Shown: positions 8,776-17,148 of the stretch, in pieces | How positions within the stretch are numbered: position 1 is the stretch's first letter | Layout of the letters: the number at the start of each line of letters is the position of its first letter | Assembly (NCBI GenBank): GCA_946480695.1 | Contig: CAMLKG010000007.1 | Span: 1-64,000, forward strand | Origin: an uncultured Cellvibrio sp. | GTDB taxonomy: Bacteria; Pseudomonadota; Gammaproteobacteria; Pseudomonadales; Cellvibrionaceae | DNA length: 64,000 bases | Direction of reading: 5' to 3' | Made by a program: the position numbers and the translations under genes | The notes under the pieces: model-generated | Databases searched by the model: none | The model's input: the letters and a program-made list of their open reading frames with translations, nothing else | What the model was told of the DNA's origin: nothing

Positions 8776-10389
8776 GTGATCATAACAATAATGATACTGA
8801 TAAAAAAAATCCTGGCGTGCCTGTTAGCTGTGCTCGTGATACTTGCAGTGTTTATAGTTCTGGTAATTCCCAATCGTTTGTCCTGGATCAACCTCGCTTC
8901 ATTCGCTGTCATTCCGATCGAACTCCTGTTGCTTGGTTTTTTGTTGCTTATACCGGGCCGGGGCGGGTTAGCCCTGCGTTGGATAGCGTCGGTGTTATTA
9001 GCGGGGGGATTGGTTTTTAAAATTGCTGACATGGCTGCCTACAAGGTTTTTGCGCGGCCGTTCAACCCCATATTTGATGCCTATTTACTCGCGAATGGAA
9101 TGGATTTGTTAAACGGAGCCCTGGGGAAGTTTGCCGCTGTGTTATTAGCCATTGCATTGCTGATACTGGTTGTTGGTATTGTAATCCTGGCGTTTGTTTT
9201 ACTTTCCCGGGCGCGTCGGGTTTTATTAAATAAACCGAAAATTACCGTCATTGCATTGTTAATACTCACATGCTGTTGGGGCGGATTCCGGGTCGCGCAT
9301 TCGCCACGCGCCGCTACGGAATTTATAGGCCAGCTCGCCATGCACGCGCGCAACACTCACCACAGTGTGCGGGATATGAAAGAATTCGAACACCTACTGG
9401 CAAATCATACAGAGGCGATTCCGGTGGAAGGTTTATTCCAAACCTTAAAAGGAAAAGATGTATTAATTGTTTTTATTGAATCCTACGGCCGTACCGCGCT
9501 GGATAAACCGGAATTTGCGGACCACCTGCTGCCATTGTTGCAATCGCAAACTGAAAAATTAAAAGCGGCGGGCTTTGGTGTGCGTAGTGCATGGTTGACT
9601 TCCCCAACAGTCGGCGGATTAAGCTGGTTGGCCCATGGTACCGCCATGTCAGGTTTCTGGGTGAATTCGCAGGTGCGTTACGACACCCTGGTAATGAGCA
9701 GGCATCCATCATTGAACCAATTGTTTCGTCAGGCCGGTTGGCGTTCCGTTGGTGTTATGCCCGCTATTACCCTGGCCTGGCCAGAGGGAAATTATTTTGG
9801 TTACGAGCATGTTTACCATGCACATAATTCCGGTTATCGGGGTAAAGCATTTAATTGGATTACCATGCCGGATCAATTTACCTTGTCAGCGTTCCAGCGA
9901 AATGAATTGCAAAAAAAGGATCGCCAACCGGTAATGGCCGAAATAGCCCTTATCTCTTCCCATGCCCCCTGGACACCGGTACCGGAATTAGTGGATTGGA
10001 ACCAAATTGGCGATGGAAAAATTTTTAACCGGCAAGCTGCGCGTGGTGATAACCCGGAAGAAGTTTGGAAAGATCCGGCGCGCATCCGTTTGCAGTTCAG
10101 GCTCTCCATCGAATATACATTGAACACATTGGTGGACTATCTATTGACTTACGGAAACGATGACATGGTCGTCATGGCGTTTGGTGATCACCAGCCAGCG
10201 CCGCTGGTGACCGGCGATAGCGACAACCGCGATGTGCCTGTGCATTTTTTTGCGCGCGACCCCAAAATTCTGGACGCTGTTTCCACATGGCAATGGACTG
10301 AGGGAATGCTTCCATCACCGACTGGGCCCATTTGGAAAATGGACGAAGTGCGTGAACGTTTTATTAAAACCTTTTCTGTGCCCCATTAG
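8776..10389 (+). CDS. membrane-anchored sulfatase/alkaline-phosphatase superfamily protein
   Basis: The N-terminal ~175 residues hold about four membrane helices and the rest is a periplasmic domain. The domain shows VFIESYGRT near residue 235 (metal-binding Glu of LtaS/EptA-like enzymes), a SPTVGGLSWLAHGT segment near 280 that probably contains the Thr/Ser nucleophile, and FGDHQP near 475 (metal-binding Asp and His). Relatives transfer or hydrolyse phospho- or sulfo-groups on envelope lipids and glycans. A GTG at 8776 opens the frame and an ATG at 8791 is equally plausible; neither has a clear ribosome binding site. It converges on the methyltransferase gene 8 bases away. Confidence 0.75.
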   Translation: MIITIMILIKKILACLLAVLVILAVFIVLVIPNRLSWINLASFAVIPIELLLLGFLLLIPGRGGLALRWIASVLLAGGLVFKIADMAAYKVFARPFNPIFDAYLLANGMDLLNGALGKFAAVLLAIALLILVVGIVILAFVLLSRARRVLLNKPKITVIALLILTCCWGGFRVAHSPRAATEFIGQLAMHARNTHHSVRDMKEFEHLLANHTEAIPVEGLFQTLKGKDVLIVFIESYGRTALDKPEFADHLLPLLQSQTEKLKAAGFGVRSAWLTSPTVGGLSWLAHGTAMSGFWVNSQVRYDTLVMSRHPSLNQLFRQAGWRSVGVMPAITLAWPEGNYFGYEHVYHAHNSGYRGKAFNWITMPDQFTLSAFQRNELQKKDRQPVMAEIALISSHAPWTPVPELVDWNQIGDGKIFNRQAARGDNPEEVWKDPARIRLQFRLSIEYTLNTLVDYLLTYGNDDMVVMAFGDHQPAPLVTGDSDNRDVPVHFFARDPKILDAVSTWQWTEGMLPSPTGPIWKMDEVRERFIKTFSVPH

Positions 10390-10397
10390 TTAATTTT

Positions 10398-11207
10398 TTA
10401 ACAAGCGGCGGGCAACGCCAGTAAATCCCAATGGCCGACGCGACAGGTTCCGGTAGCTGAATGTTGCAAACGGAATTGCTTCCAATCTTCCAATGCAGTT
10501 GGGCCTATGCCAAAACCTTCCGCTACCGCACTGGCAATCCCTGAAATCAATTCGTTAATTAATGGCTGTTGCTGCCCCGTCAATTGCCAGGGACTGGGCG
10601 CCAGTTGCACTGCGTAGCCCGCTTTTTGCAATTGATCTTTTAAATAATTGACGGCGTTCGGGCCGAGGGCAGGGCCGAACCCTTTATCGCGCAATTGATC
10701 CTTATTGAATGCATTTAATACCGTCTCATCCAATGGGTGTGCCGGCGACCAGGTTGTCGTACCGTCGTAATTCAGCGCGGCATAGAGCGCGGTTTTGCGC
10801 GGGTCAAGCCGGGCAATCAACGCATCGCAAAATTCTGGCGAAACCAGGTCAAACAAGGCGGACGCGGTAAGTATATTGGCGCCGGTCAGGGGCAATTCGT
10901 TAACAATATTTAAATCCGCCTGGTAATCTTCTATTAACCATTGCTTGCCATGGCGCTTGAGCGCCTCATCCAATAACTCTCCGTCCATATCCACCAGGCG
11001 CCATACAAAATGACTCGCGCCGAGCTTGGAAAGGGCACGCAAGGTTGAACCTGTACCTGCCCCCAAATCAACAAGGATACGATCTGGTGATATGGGGTCT
11101 TCTTTTTGGCCCAGCCAATCGAGCGCGGTTTTTACCAGGGATTTATCGCGTGCTGCAAAATCAGCCGGTTCGCGTAAATCCAGCCAGGCAATAGAAAAGC
11201 TGCTCAT
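10398..11207 (-). CDS. class I SAM-dependent methyltransferase, 269 aa
   Basis: The Rossmann SAM-binding motif ILVDLGAGTGS lies at about residues 44-54, followed by an acidic motif II (RLVDMDGELLDEAL) near 70-85. The acceptor is unknown. Its start codon overlaps the stop of the upstream glycosyltransferase gene as ATGA (11204-11207), so the two are almost certainly translationally coupled. Position beside pterin- and lipid-type enzymes suggests modification of the same product; this is inference. Confidence 0.85.
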   Translation of the reverse strand: MSSFSIAWLDLREPADFAARDKSLVKTALDWLGQKEDPISPDRILVDLGAGTGSTLRALSKLGASHFVWRLVDMDGELLDEALKRHGKQWLIEDYQADLNIVNELPLTGANILTASALFDLVSPEFCDALIARLDPRKTALYAALNYDGTTTWSPAHPLDETVLNAFNKDQLRDKGFGPALGPNAVNYLKDQLQKAGYAVQLAPSPWQLTGQQQPLINELISGIASAVAEGFGIGPTALEDWKQFRLQHSATGTCRVGHWDLLALPAAC

Positions 11208-12298
11208 AATTTCCTCACATTAAAAATTAAATTAGCAACGCTGTCCGCGCACTCATCCCAGGTGGGTAAATTTTGTGCGGCGATCTGCGCACCTGCTTGT
11301 AACCGGCGGCGGTTTTCGTGATTGGCCAGCAATTGTGCAAGCGCATTTGTTAATGAATCCAGATCACCGGGAGGAATTAAAATACCTGCGCTGGCCGGAA
11401 CTAAATCCGGTACCGCACCAGTGTTGGCTGCAACAATGGGCAAGCCAAATGCAAGCGCTTCTGCGAAGGCCATGCCGTAACCTTCAAAGTGGGATGGCAA
11501 TACAAAAAGGTCTGCACGTAGAAATTCATTACTGGCATCATCTACATTCCCGACGACTGTGATTCGCTCCTGCAATTTTTTTTCCCGTATCAGTTTTCGC
11601 AAATGCGCGACCCATAGAGGATCAAACTCCATACCGCCCACAAAGCGCGCATGCCACTGCAAATGTGCAAGCGATGCGAGGGCGTTAATTAACAAATCGT
11701 GCCCTTTGCGTTTGGTGAGGGTGGCAAGGGTTAATATTTGCGGTGTTTGGTTATGGCAAGGTGCGAAGGCGCCGCGATCCGTGCCCGGGTAGGCGATGGT
11801 GATTTTTTGTTGTGGGACTGCAAAATCCTGAACAAGTATGTTGCGCGTCATCGCGCTCGTAACGATAACCGACCTCGCAGCAGCCAGCGCGCGCATTTCC
11901 GAAACTTTTAATTGTTGTGACACCTGCCTGCTTATCCCGGTTTCCAATGCCAGGGGGTGATGGCATAGGGCGATAATGATTAATCGCTGTGATTCGCGCT
12001 GTGCGATTTCACTAAGCACACCAAAGGCCAGGCCATCGACAATTACTATCGCGCCGGATGGCAGGCGCCGAAAAATATTGGCAGCTTCCGCTAATGCCGT
12101 TGCGCCAGGATTCGGAAATTCCCCGGAAAGCGTCAGGACCTCTATCGCGAATCCTTGCCTGGTTAAGGCTTTGATCAGCTCCCGGTCATAGCGGTAACCA
12201 CCGGTAAGCGTATTGATGTCGCCGGGTATTGCAAAATACACGGGGACACCAGGGGTGGCTGTTGTATTCGGATTAATCATTACCGGTATAGTTCGCAA
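11204..12298 (-). CDS. glycosyltransferase family 4 (GT-B fold)
   Basis: 364-residue cytosolic or membrane-associated glycosyltransferase. The N-terminal acceptor domain carries TGGYRYDREL at about 32-41. The C-terminal donor domain shows LATLTKRKGHDLLINAL and the EX7E-type signature EGYGMAFAEALAFG near 280, a retaining GT4 hallmark. Donor and acceptor are unknown. It is first in a minus-strand pair with the methyltransferase gene and divergent from the RibD-like gene, with 126 bases between the starts. Confidence 0.88.
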   Translation of the reverse strand: MRTIPVMINPNTTATPGVPVYFAIPGDINTLTGGYRYDRELIKALTRQGFAIEVLTLSGEFPNPGATALAEAANIFRRLPSGAIVIVDGLAFGVLSEIAQRESQRLIIIALCHHPLALETGISRQVSQQLKVSEMRALAAARSVIVTSAMTRNILVQDFAVPQQKITIAYPGTDRGAFAPCHNQTPQILTLATLTKRKGHDLLINALASLAHLQWHARFVGGMEFDPLWVAHLRKLIREKKLQERITVVGNVDDASNEFLRADLFVLPSHFEGYGMAFAEALAFGLPIVAANTGAVPDLVPASAGILIPPGDLDSLTNALAQLLANHENRRRLQAGAQIAAQNLPTWDECADSVANLIFNVRKL

Positions 12299-12379
12299 TT
12301 AATTGGCATGTTGCGCCTGGGCGGTTGAGTCGGGTGCTAATTCTGCCTTAAGATCGCTGTCACTGACACAATAACGACC

Positions 12380-12408
12380 ACAAAATAAAAGGCCCGAATT
12401 GCGGGCCT
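12380..12408 (-). terminator. hairpin with T-rich tail on the minus strand
   Basis: Seven-base GC-rich arms aggcccg (12390-12396) and cgggcct (12402-12408) form a hairpin. Read on the minus strand it is followed by ttttattttg, which looks like an intrinsic terminator. It sits between divergent starts, so it may instead be a leader or insulating hairpin. Confidence 0.45.
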
Positions 12409-12424
12409 GCTTGCCGTGACCTGC

Positions 12425-13138
12425 ATGAATTTAAATGATGTTATCGAGCGCTGGCTAATCAGCACGCAAGAATCCCTGGCCACTCCTGATCGGCCTTTTG
12501 TTACGCTCAGCTATGCGCAAAGCCTGGATGGCAGTATTGCCCTGCGTCCCTGCGAACCCCTGGCGTTAAGCAGCGATAAATCATTGCAGCTAACGCACCA
12601 GTTACGCAGCATGCACGACGGTATCCTGGTGGGTATAGGCACCGTATTAAGCGACGATCCGCAATTAACGGTGCGGCATTGGTCAGGTAAAAACCCGCAA
12701 CCCATTGTGCTGGATAGCCAATTACGTATGCCCAGCGACGCGCGTTTGCGCCATTGTGTGGATAAGCCCTGCTGGATACTGACCACCCGGGCCAACAAAT
12801 GGCAGGATCAGGACGGCGTGGAAATTTGCCCGTCACCACCCGGCGAAGACGGTCGCGTCTGTTTGGAAAATGCGCTGGCCTTGCTCTATGGGAAAGGTAT
12901 TCGCCATTTAATGGTGGAGGGCGGCGCGCATGTGATTACGGCTTTTTTAAAAGCCAGGCTGGTGGACGCGGTTGTAATTACACTGGTTCCGACATTGGTG
13001 GGTGGTTATAAAGCAGTGGGGGAATTGGAGCATGGTTCGCGCTTAAACTTACCCATTATAAATCCGTTTTTTAGCGAGCGCCTGGGCGACGACCTTGTTC
13101 TTTGGGGAACCGTGGATTATCGCGAGGGCGATAAATGA
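12425..13138 (+). CDS. RibD C-terminal-domain reductase (dihydrofolate-reductase-like fold)
   Basis: NADPH-dependent reductase resembling the pyrimidine reductase half of RibD, without the deaminase half. Family marks are SYAQSLDGSIA near residue 30, DGILVGIGTVLSDDPQLTVR near 65-85, and LMVEGGAHV near 165. RibD reductases act on phosphoribosylamino-pyrimidines, and related enzymes reduce pteridines. The ATG at 12425 is preferred; a GTG at 12416 would add three residues. It overlaps the next dehydrogenase gene by ATGA (13135-13138). A lone reductase domain beside a pterin-synthase homologue suggests a pathway other than riboflavin. Confidence 0.85.
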   Translation: MNLNDVIERWLISTQESLATPDRPFVTLSYAQSLDGSIALRPCEPLALSSDKSLQLTHQLRSMHDGILVGIGTVLSDDPQLTVRHWSGKNPQPIVLDSQLRMPSDARLRHCVDKPCWILTTRANKWQDQDGVEICPSPPGEDGRVCLENALALLYGKGIRHLMVEGGAHVITAFLKARLVDAVVITLVPTLVGGYKAVGELEHGSRLNLPIINPFFSERLGDDLVLWGTVDYREGDK

Positions 13139-14151
13139 AAACGACAGCCCGACAATTATGGTTTACAGCTCCGCGCCATGTGGAAATCCGTGAAGCAGAA
13201 ATTGGCCCGCTGGCTGCGGGTGAACTGTTGATTGAGGTTATTTGCTCGGCAATCAGTGCCGGCACAGAAATGTTGGTATACCGCGGCCAACTTCCTTCCG
13301 AAATCCCGCTCGACGCAACTATTAAAAATTTGCAGCAAAACAATTATCCGTTGCAATACGGTTACGCCAGCGTCGGAAAAATTATTCAGTTGGGCGAAGG
13401 TATGGATAGCGCCTTGCTCGGCAAAAATGTATTCGCGTTCCAACCCCACGCCAGCCATTTTGTGAGCCATATTGAGGCCCTTATTCCTGTTCCGGATGAT
13501 ATCGCGGCGGAAGATGCCGTGTTTCTCGCTAACATGGAAACCGCGGTAAACCTTGTTCATGATGGCAAACCGTTGATTGGCGAACGAGTGTTAGTGTTGG
13601 GGCAGGGCATTGTTGGATTGCTGCTGACCAGTTTGCTGGCACAAATACCGCTGACAGAATTATTAGTGGGTGATAAATGGCCATTGCGTTTGGCTTCTGC
13701 ACAAAGACTTGGCGCTACTTCATTTGATCCTTCAAATGATGATGAGCGAAGAGTCCATCAACACCGGCTAAATAAATTTCAGGGGGCGGATTTGATTTAT
13801 GAATTAACCGGTGCCCCTGACGCGCTTAATCTCGCGGTGGATTTTAGCGGTTACCACAGCCGAATTATTATTGGCAGTTGGTATGGAAACAAATCCGCGC
13901 CGGTTTACCTCGGCGGTGCGGCCCACCGTAATCGTTTGCAAATTTCCACCAGCCAGGTCAGTAGCATTGCGCCGGATTTAAGCGGCCGTTGGGATAAGGC
14001 CCGTCGTTTCGATATTACCTGGGATATGATTCGCCGCCTTGAACCGTCGCGCTTTATCTCCCGTCGCGCACCGCTAGTGCAGGCGAACGCTGTTTACCAG
14101 CAATTGGACGAGCAACCCGGTGCGTTGGTCCAGGCTTTATTTGTTTATTAA
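13135..14151 (+). CDS. medium-chain dehydrogenase/reductase lacking zinc ligands
   Basis: 338-residue MDR-superfamily oxidoreductase. The nucleotide-binding GQGIVG motif lies near residues 158-163. Where zinc alcohol dehydrogenases have GxCG(T/S)D, this protein reads SAISAGTEM, so the catalytic Cys is absent, and the four-Cys structural zinc lobe is also missing. The same loss is seen in BchC-type bacteriochlorophyllide dehydrogenases. It would oxidise or reduce a hydroxyl or carbonyl with NAD(P)H. Translational coupling (ATGA overlap) ties it to the RibD-like gene and it precedes the PTPS-like gene by 28 bases. Substrate unknown. Confidence 0.82.
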   Translation: MKTTARQLWFTAPRHVEIREAEIGPLAAGELLIEVICSAISAGTEMLVYRGQLPSEIPLDATIKNLQQNNYPLQYGYASVGKIIQLGEGMDSALLGKNVFAFQPHASHFVSHIEALIPVPDDIAAEDAVFLANMETAVNLVHDGKPLIGERVLVLGQGIVGLLLTSLLAQIPLTELLVGDKWPLRLASAQRLGATSFDPSNDDERRVHQHRLNKFQGADLIYELTGAPDALNLAVDFSGYHSRIIIGSWYGNKSAPVYLGGAAHRNRLQISTSQVSSIAPDLSGRWDKARRFDITWDMIRRLEPSRFISRRAPLVQANAVYQQLDEQPGALVQALFVY

Positions 14152-14179
14152 TGTATATCGGTTAATCGAGATAATTTTT

Positions 14180-14557
14180 ATGTATAGCGTAGCGGTCAGG
14201 CGAGATTTTATTGCAAACCATTTTTTAATCGGCGGTGATTGGGGGGCGGAAAATTTTCCCCATGCCCATCATTACATTGCTGAGGTCATTATCGAAAGTG
14301 CGCAACTGGACAAGCATGGTTACCTGGTTGATATCGTAGAAATTGAAGCGGCTTTAACCAACAGCGTTTCTTACTTCCGTGATTCACTGTTGAACGACAA
14401 ACCGGAATTTGCCGGGTTGAACCCGAGTATCGAACATTTCAGCCGTATTATTTGTGAGCGGCTGCTTGCATCCATCAATCCACCGGGAAAAGGTTCGTTT
14501 ACCGTCAAGCTTTGGGAGAATGAATATTGTTGGGCTGCCTATAGACGCGAGTTTTAA
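14180..14557 (+). CDS. 6-pyruvoyltetrahydropterin synthase / QueD family protein
   Basis: 125-residue T-fold enzyme of the COG0720 family. Zinc ligands would be H14, H28 and H30 (HAH instead of the usual HGH). The conserved helix PSIEHFSRII (82-91) and the LWENEYCWA strand (111-119) match family motifs. The catalytic Cys that normally precedes HGH is missing and Glu24 lies three residues before H28, so the chemistry may differ from QueD. The ATG at 14180 is chosen because it begins directly at the conserved first strand. It is the third gene of the RibD-like/dehydrogenase/PTPS run. Probably acts on a dihydroneopterin-like compound; not shown by sequence alone. Confidence 0.85.
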   Translation: MYSVAVRRDFIANHFLIGGDWGAENFPHAHHYIAEVIIESAQLDKHGYLVDIVEIEAALTNSVSYFRDSLLNDKPEFAGLNPSIEHFSRIICERLLASINPPGKGSFTVKLWENEYCWAAYRREF

Positions 14558-14683
14558 TTCAATTTTTCCAGCATAACAATCCTACCCATTGTGATATAAG
14601 CAGCACCTTTCTAAGGACAATTGGGTCCGTTCGGGGTTTTGCCGTGTGCTACAGTGATTTTATCTCCCAGGCAGAACCCCCCT

Positions 14684-14923
14684 ATGAAAATCACCCAGGT
14701 TTGCGGCAACGCGCTTTACTCTATTCGATTTGTAGAATTTATTAAAAGTGACGGTAAGGTGTTGGAAGCTTATTTCGAACTTATTAATCGTCCGTTTAAA
14801 TGCGTTGGTATTTTTACCACCGTAGAGTCCGCAAAAGAAGAAATGAAACGTTTAACCGATCTTCATGACCAGCTTGTTAATAAGGCAATATCCCATCGAC
14901 AAAGGATTGTACAAAGCAACTGA
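14684..14923 (+). CDS. small hypothetical protein, 79 aa
   Basis: I do not recognise it. The first half is beta-rich (YSIRFVEFI, AYFELIN) and the second half is a charged helix (ESAKEEMKRLTDL), a fold-like pattern without known motifs. The ATG at 14684 is preferred over an upstream frame extension at 14621 that adds 21 poorly coding residues. A C-rich stretch precedes the ATG and there is no clear ribosome binding site. It lies 126 bases after the PTPS-like gene and converges on the lipid-type genes. Codon use resembles neighbours. Confidence 0.5.
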   Translation: MKITQVCGNALYSIRFVEFIKSDGKVLEAYFELINRPFKCVGIFTTVESAKEEMKRLTDLHDQLVNKAISHRQRIVQSN

Positions 14924-14977
14924 TTCATGTCCGTTTTTTATACTCCCTTTTATCCGTTAGCAATTTCCAGTGGGATT

Positions 14978-15997
14978 TTAATTTGCCGAATCGAATCCAA
15001 CCCTTCCTGTATTAGCTTGGGATTTGTGCAAAACCCCGACGCAACCCAGCCCGATGACCAAGGCTGCCGCATCGCGCACGCGCATTAGTGCAATTACCAT
15101 CAGTGCGGAATCCGCAGGGATATTGAGATAATGGAAACTCCAAAAAATGGCCGCTTCCAGGGTTCCTATGCCTCCCGGTAAGGGCAACAACAATGCAAGC
15201 CGCATGGCAACAAAAAAAAGCAGGAAGCCAGTCAAGTGAAGCTGGATGCCGGCCATCCAGAGCGTTAGTTGCAGTTCCGCAATCAAACCTATCCAGCCGG
15301 CAACAGATAACAGGGTGGCATAAAGCAGGCATTTTTTTTGCTGTTGCACGCAACTGCGAAGCTCTTCGCTTAATAAATTCCAATGCGTCGTCATTGAGTG
15401 GAGATAATGATGGCGTTGCCAGCGGTGCGCAAGTTGAGCGAGGCGTTGCGATAACCATTGCGGGCGCCGAACAATTGATATTCCAAGCAATGCGAGGGAA
15501 GCAAATAGGACAAATAGTAACGCGAGGATATTTTCCCAATCGGCGGTTGCGCTCGCAGGTGTCATAAGCAGCAGGGTGACACCCAGGATCAACACAAAAA
15601 AATTAATAATGAATTCAAAAAAACGATCCAACCCCAAGCTTAATAAGCTTTTATGCAAGGGTATTTGCGCACGTCGCCAGAGCCAAAAAATTTGCAATGG
15701 TTCGCCGCCGAATTGGGGGCCGGGCGTGATAAAGCTAATGCTTTGTCCAGCCTGGCGGATTAATAGCAACTCAAAGAAATCGAGGGTTGCATGGACGGCT
15801 TTGCCAAGCAACCACCAACGCTGGTTTAGCACGAGGATAATAAGGATATTCAGTGCAACCCAAAGGACACATTCAATAGAATCCAAACCTTGGAGGCTGG
15901 AAATTATTTCACCTAGCGGTAATTGGGCCAGTGTCCAGCCAGCCAAAATGATGGCTAGCAACCACAGGAGTGCGATAAAAAAAGAGGCTTTGGTCAC
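14978..15997 (-). CDS. lysylphosphatidylglycerol-synthase-type (UPF0104) membrane protein
   Basis: 339 residues with seven or eight hydrophobic segments and no soluble catalytic domain, matching the flippase-like transmembrane half of MprF. Typical short motifs are LIRQAGQSISFITPGPQFGG near 80-100 and LPLPGGIGTLEAAIF near 275-290. Proteins of this type are thought to move or bind lipids across the inner membrane. Its ATG overlaps the upstream CDP-alcohol phosphatidyltransferase stop as ATGA (15994-15997), so the two products probably act on the same lipid. Confidence 0.82.
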   Translation of the reverse strand: MTKASFFIALLWLLAIILAGWTLAQLPLGEIISSLQGLDSIECVLWVALNILIILVLNQRWWLLGKAVHATLDFFELLLIRQAGQSISFITPGPQFGGEPLQIFWLWRRAQIPLHKSLLSLGLDRFFEFIINFFVLILGVTLLLMTPASATADWENILALLFVLFASLALLGISIVRRPQWLSQRLAQLAHRWQRHHYLHSMTTHWNLLSEELRSCVQQQKKCLLYATLLSVAGWIGLIAELQLTLWMAGIQLHLTGFLLFFVAMRLALLLPLPGGIGTLEAAIFWSFHYLNIPADSALMVIALMRVRDAAALVIGLGCVGVLHKSQANTGRVGFDSAN

Positions 15998-17115
15998 TGG
16001 GCGCCGTCCTGACGGTTTATCCAGGTATCGTCACCGCGCCATAGCACATAATTTCCAGGGCCGAGCAATAATAACCAACTGCCAATGAACAGGATAAAAG
16101 GCTGGTACCACTCAATGTGGTTGTTCATCAGGTAGCTGCACAACAGCAACAAGGAAAGCGCGGCAATACGCGCGCCTGCGCCCACGAGGATGAGGATTGC
16201 AAGCACAATCAATGCGGTGCTGTTGGCGGTTGATAATGTTTCATCGGTATTGATAAGGAGCAACACCAGCACCGCGGTGATTATACGGAGGGCAGGTTGC
16301 AGTAAATATTTACTGGATGCATCAAGCTCCGCAAAAAATACTTGTGTCTTTATATGGTTCCCATCTATACGACCCGACACAATCCACCAATCAATAACAA
16401 ACCCCATCAAAATGGGCAACATAAAAGCCACACCTAACAGCGTTGTGGCAGTTGATGGAAATACGGGAAGCATCACCGCCGCAACGAATCCCATTTGAAA
16501 GCCGGCAAACGCCCGGCGCAATTGGCTGGGCAACAGGGGATACACCGGGCGTTGAAGTTTTTGCCGGCAATAAATACCAAATATAAAAACATAATAGGCC
16601 AGGCTTACCGCAAGGAAGCTGGGATGCAGTTTGCCAAATTGGACAGCGATCAACGGTGCGACTAACAGGCCGAGCGCATCGAACACGGTATCCAGTTCGC
16701 GACCGAGCAGGCTGCTCCTGCCACTGCGACGCGCTATAAAACCGTCAAGCCGATCCAGCAACGCAGCAACGCCATAGAACACGCCGGGCAACCAGGCAAT
16801 TATCCCGGTAGGCGTTGGTTGCAATAAAAAACCCGCCGTCAATGCGATCAACCCGCCGCGGAGCAATGTGAGACCATTTGCCCAGCCAAGGTTGGGGAAT
16901 ATTGGTAAGTTTTCAGCGGCACGATTAAGGGCCGCGCGGGTCCAGGTCTGCCAGCAGGCAAAAATCCAGATACCGGTAGCGCTCATCCAATACTGCGCCG
17001 GGCTGATGTGACCGGGTGCGAAAAAAAATCCCAGGCATCCGCCAGTGAACAAAATAATTAAAAAACCTGCCGTACCAATAACACGCAATTCTCGAAAAAT
17101 TGTTGTGTTTTGCAT
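15994..17115 (-). CDS. CDP-alcohol phosphatidyltransferase family protein
   Basis: 373-residue integral membrane enzyme. The full family signature D-x2-DG-x2-AR-x8-G-x3-D-x3-D is present: D121, D124, G125, A128, R129, G138, D142, D146. Relatives join a CDP-linked diacylglycerol or alcohol to a second alcohol using Mg2+ or Mn2+. The protein is longer than PgsA or PssA (about 180-260 residues), with an extra N-terminal region of about 110 residues that includes two hydrophobic segments and additional C-terminal membrane helices. It lies 33 bases after the Mn exporter gene on the same strand and is coupled to the UPF0104 gene. The acceptor alcohol is unknown. Confidence 0.88.
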   Translation of the reverse strand: MQNTTIFRELRVIGTAGFLIILFTGGCLGFFFAPGHISPAQYWMSATGIWIFACWQTWTRAALNRAAENLPIFPNLGWANGLTLLRGGLIALTAGFLLQPTPTGIIAWLPGVFYGVAALLDRLDGFIARRSGRSSLLGRELDTVFDALGLLVAPLIAVQFGKLHPSFLAVSLAYYVFIFGIYCRQKLQRPVYPLLPSQLRRAFAGFQMGFVAAVMLPVFPSTATTLLGVAFMLPILMGFVIDWWIVSGRIDGNHIKTQVFFAELDASSKYLLQPALRIITAVLVLLLINTDETLSTANSTALIVLAILILVGAGARIAALSLLLLCSYLMNNHIEWYQPFILFIGSWLLLLGPGNYVLWRGDDTWINRQDGAQ

Positions 17116-17148
17116 CTGTTGGCCCCGCCATAATTATTATTTTTAACG

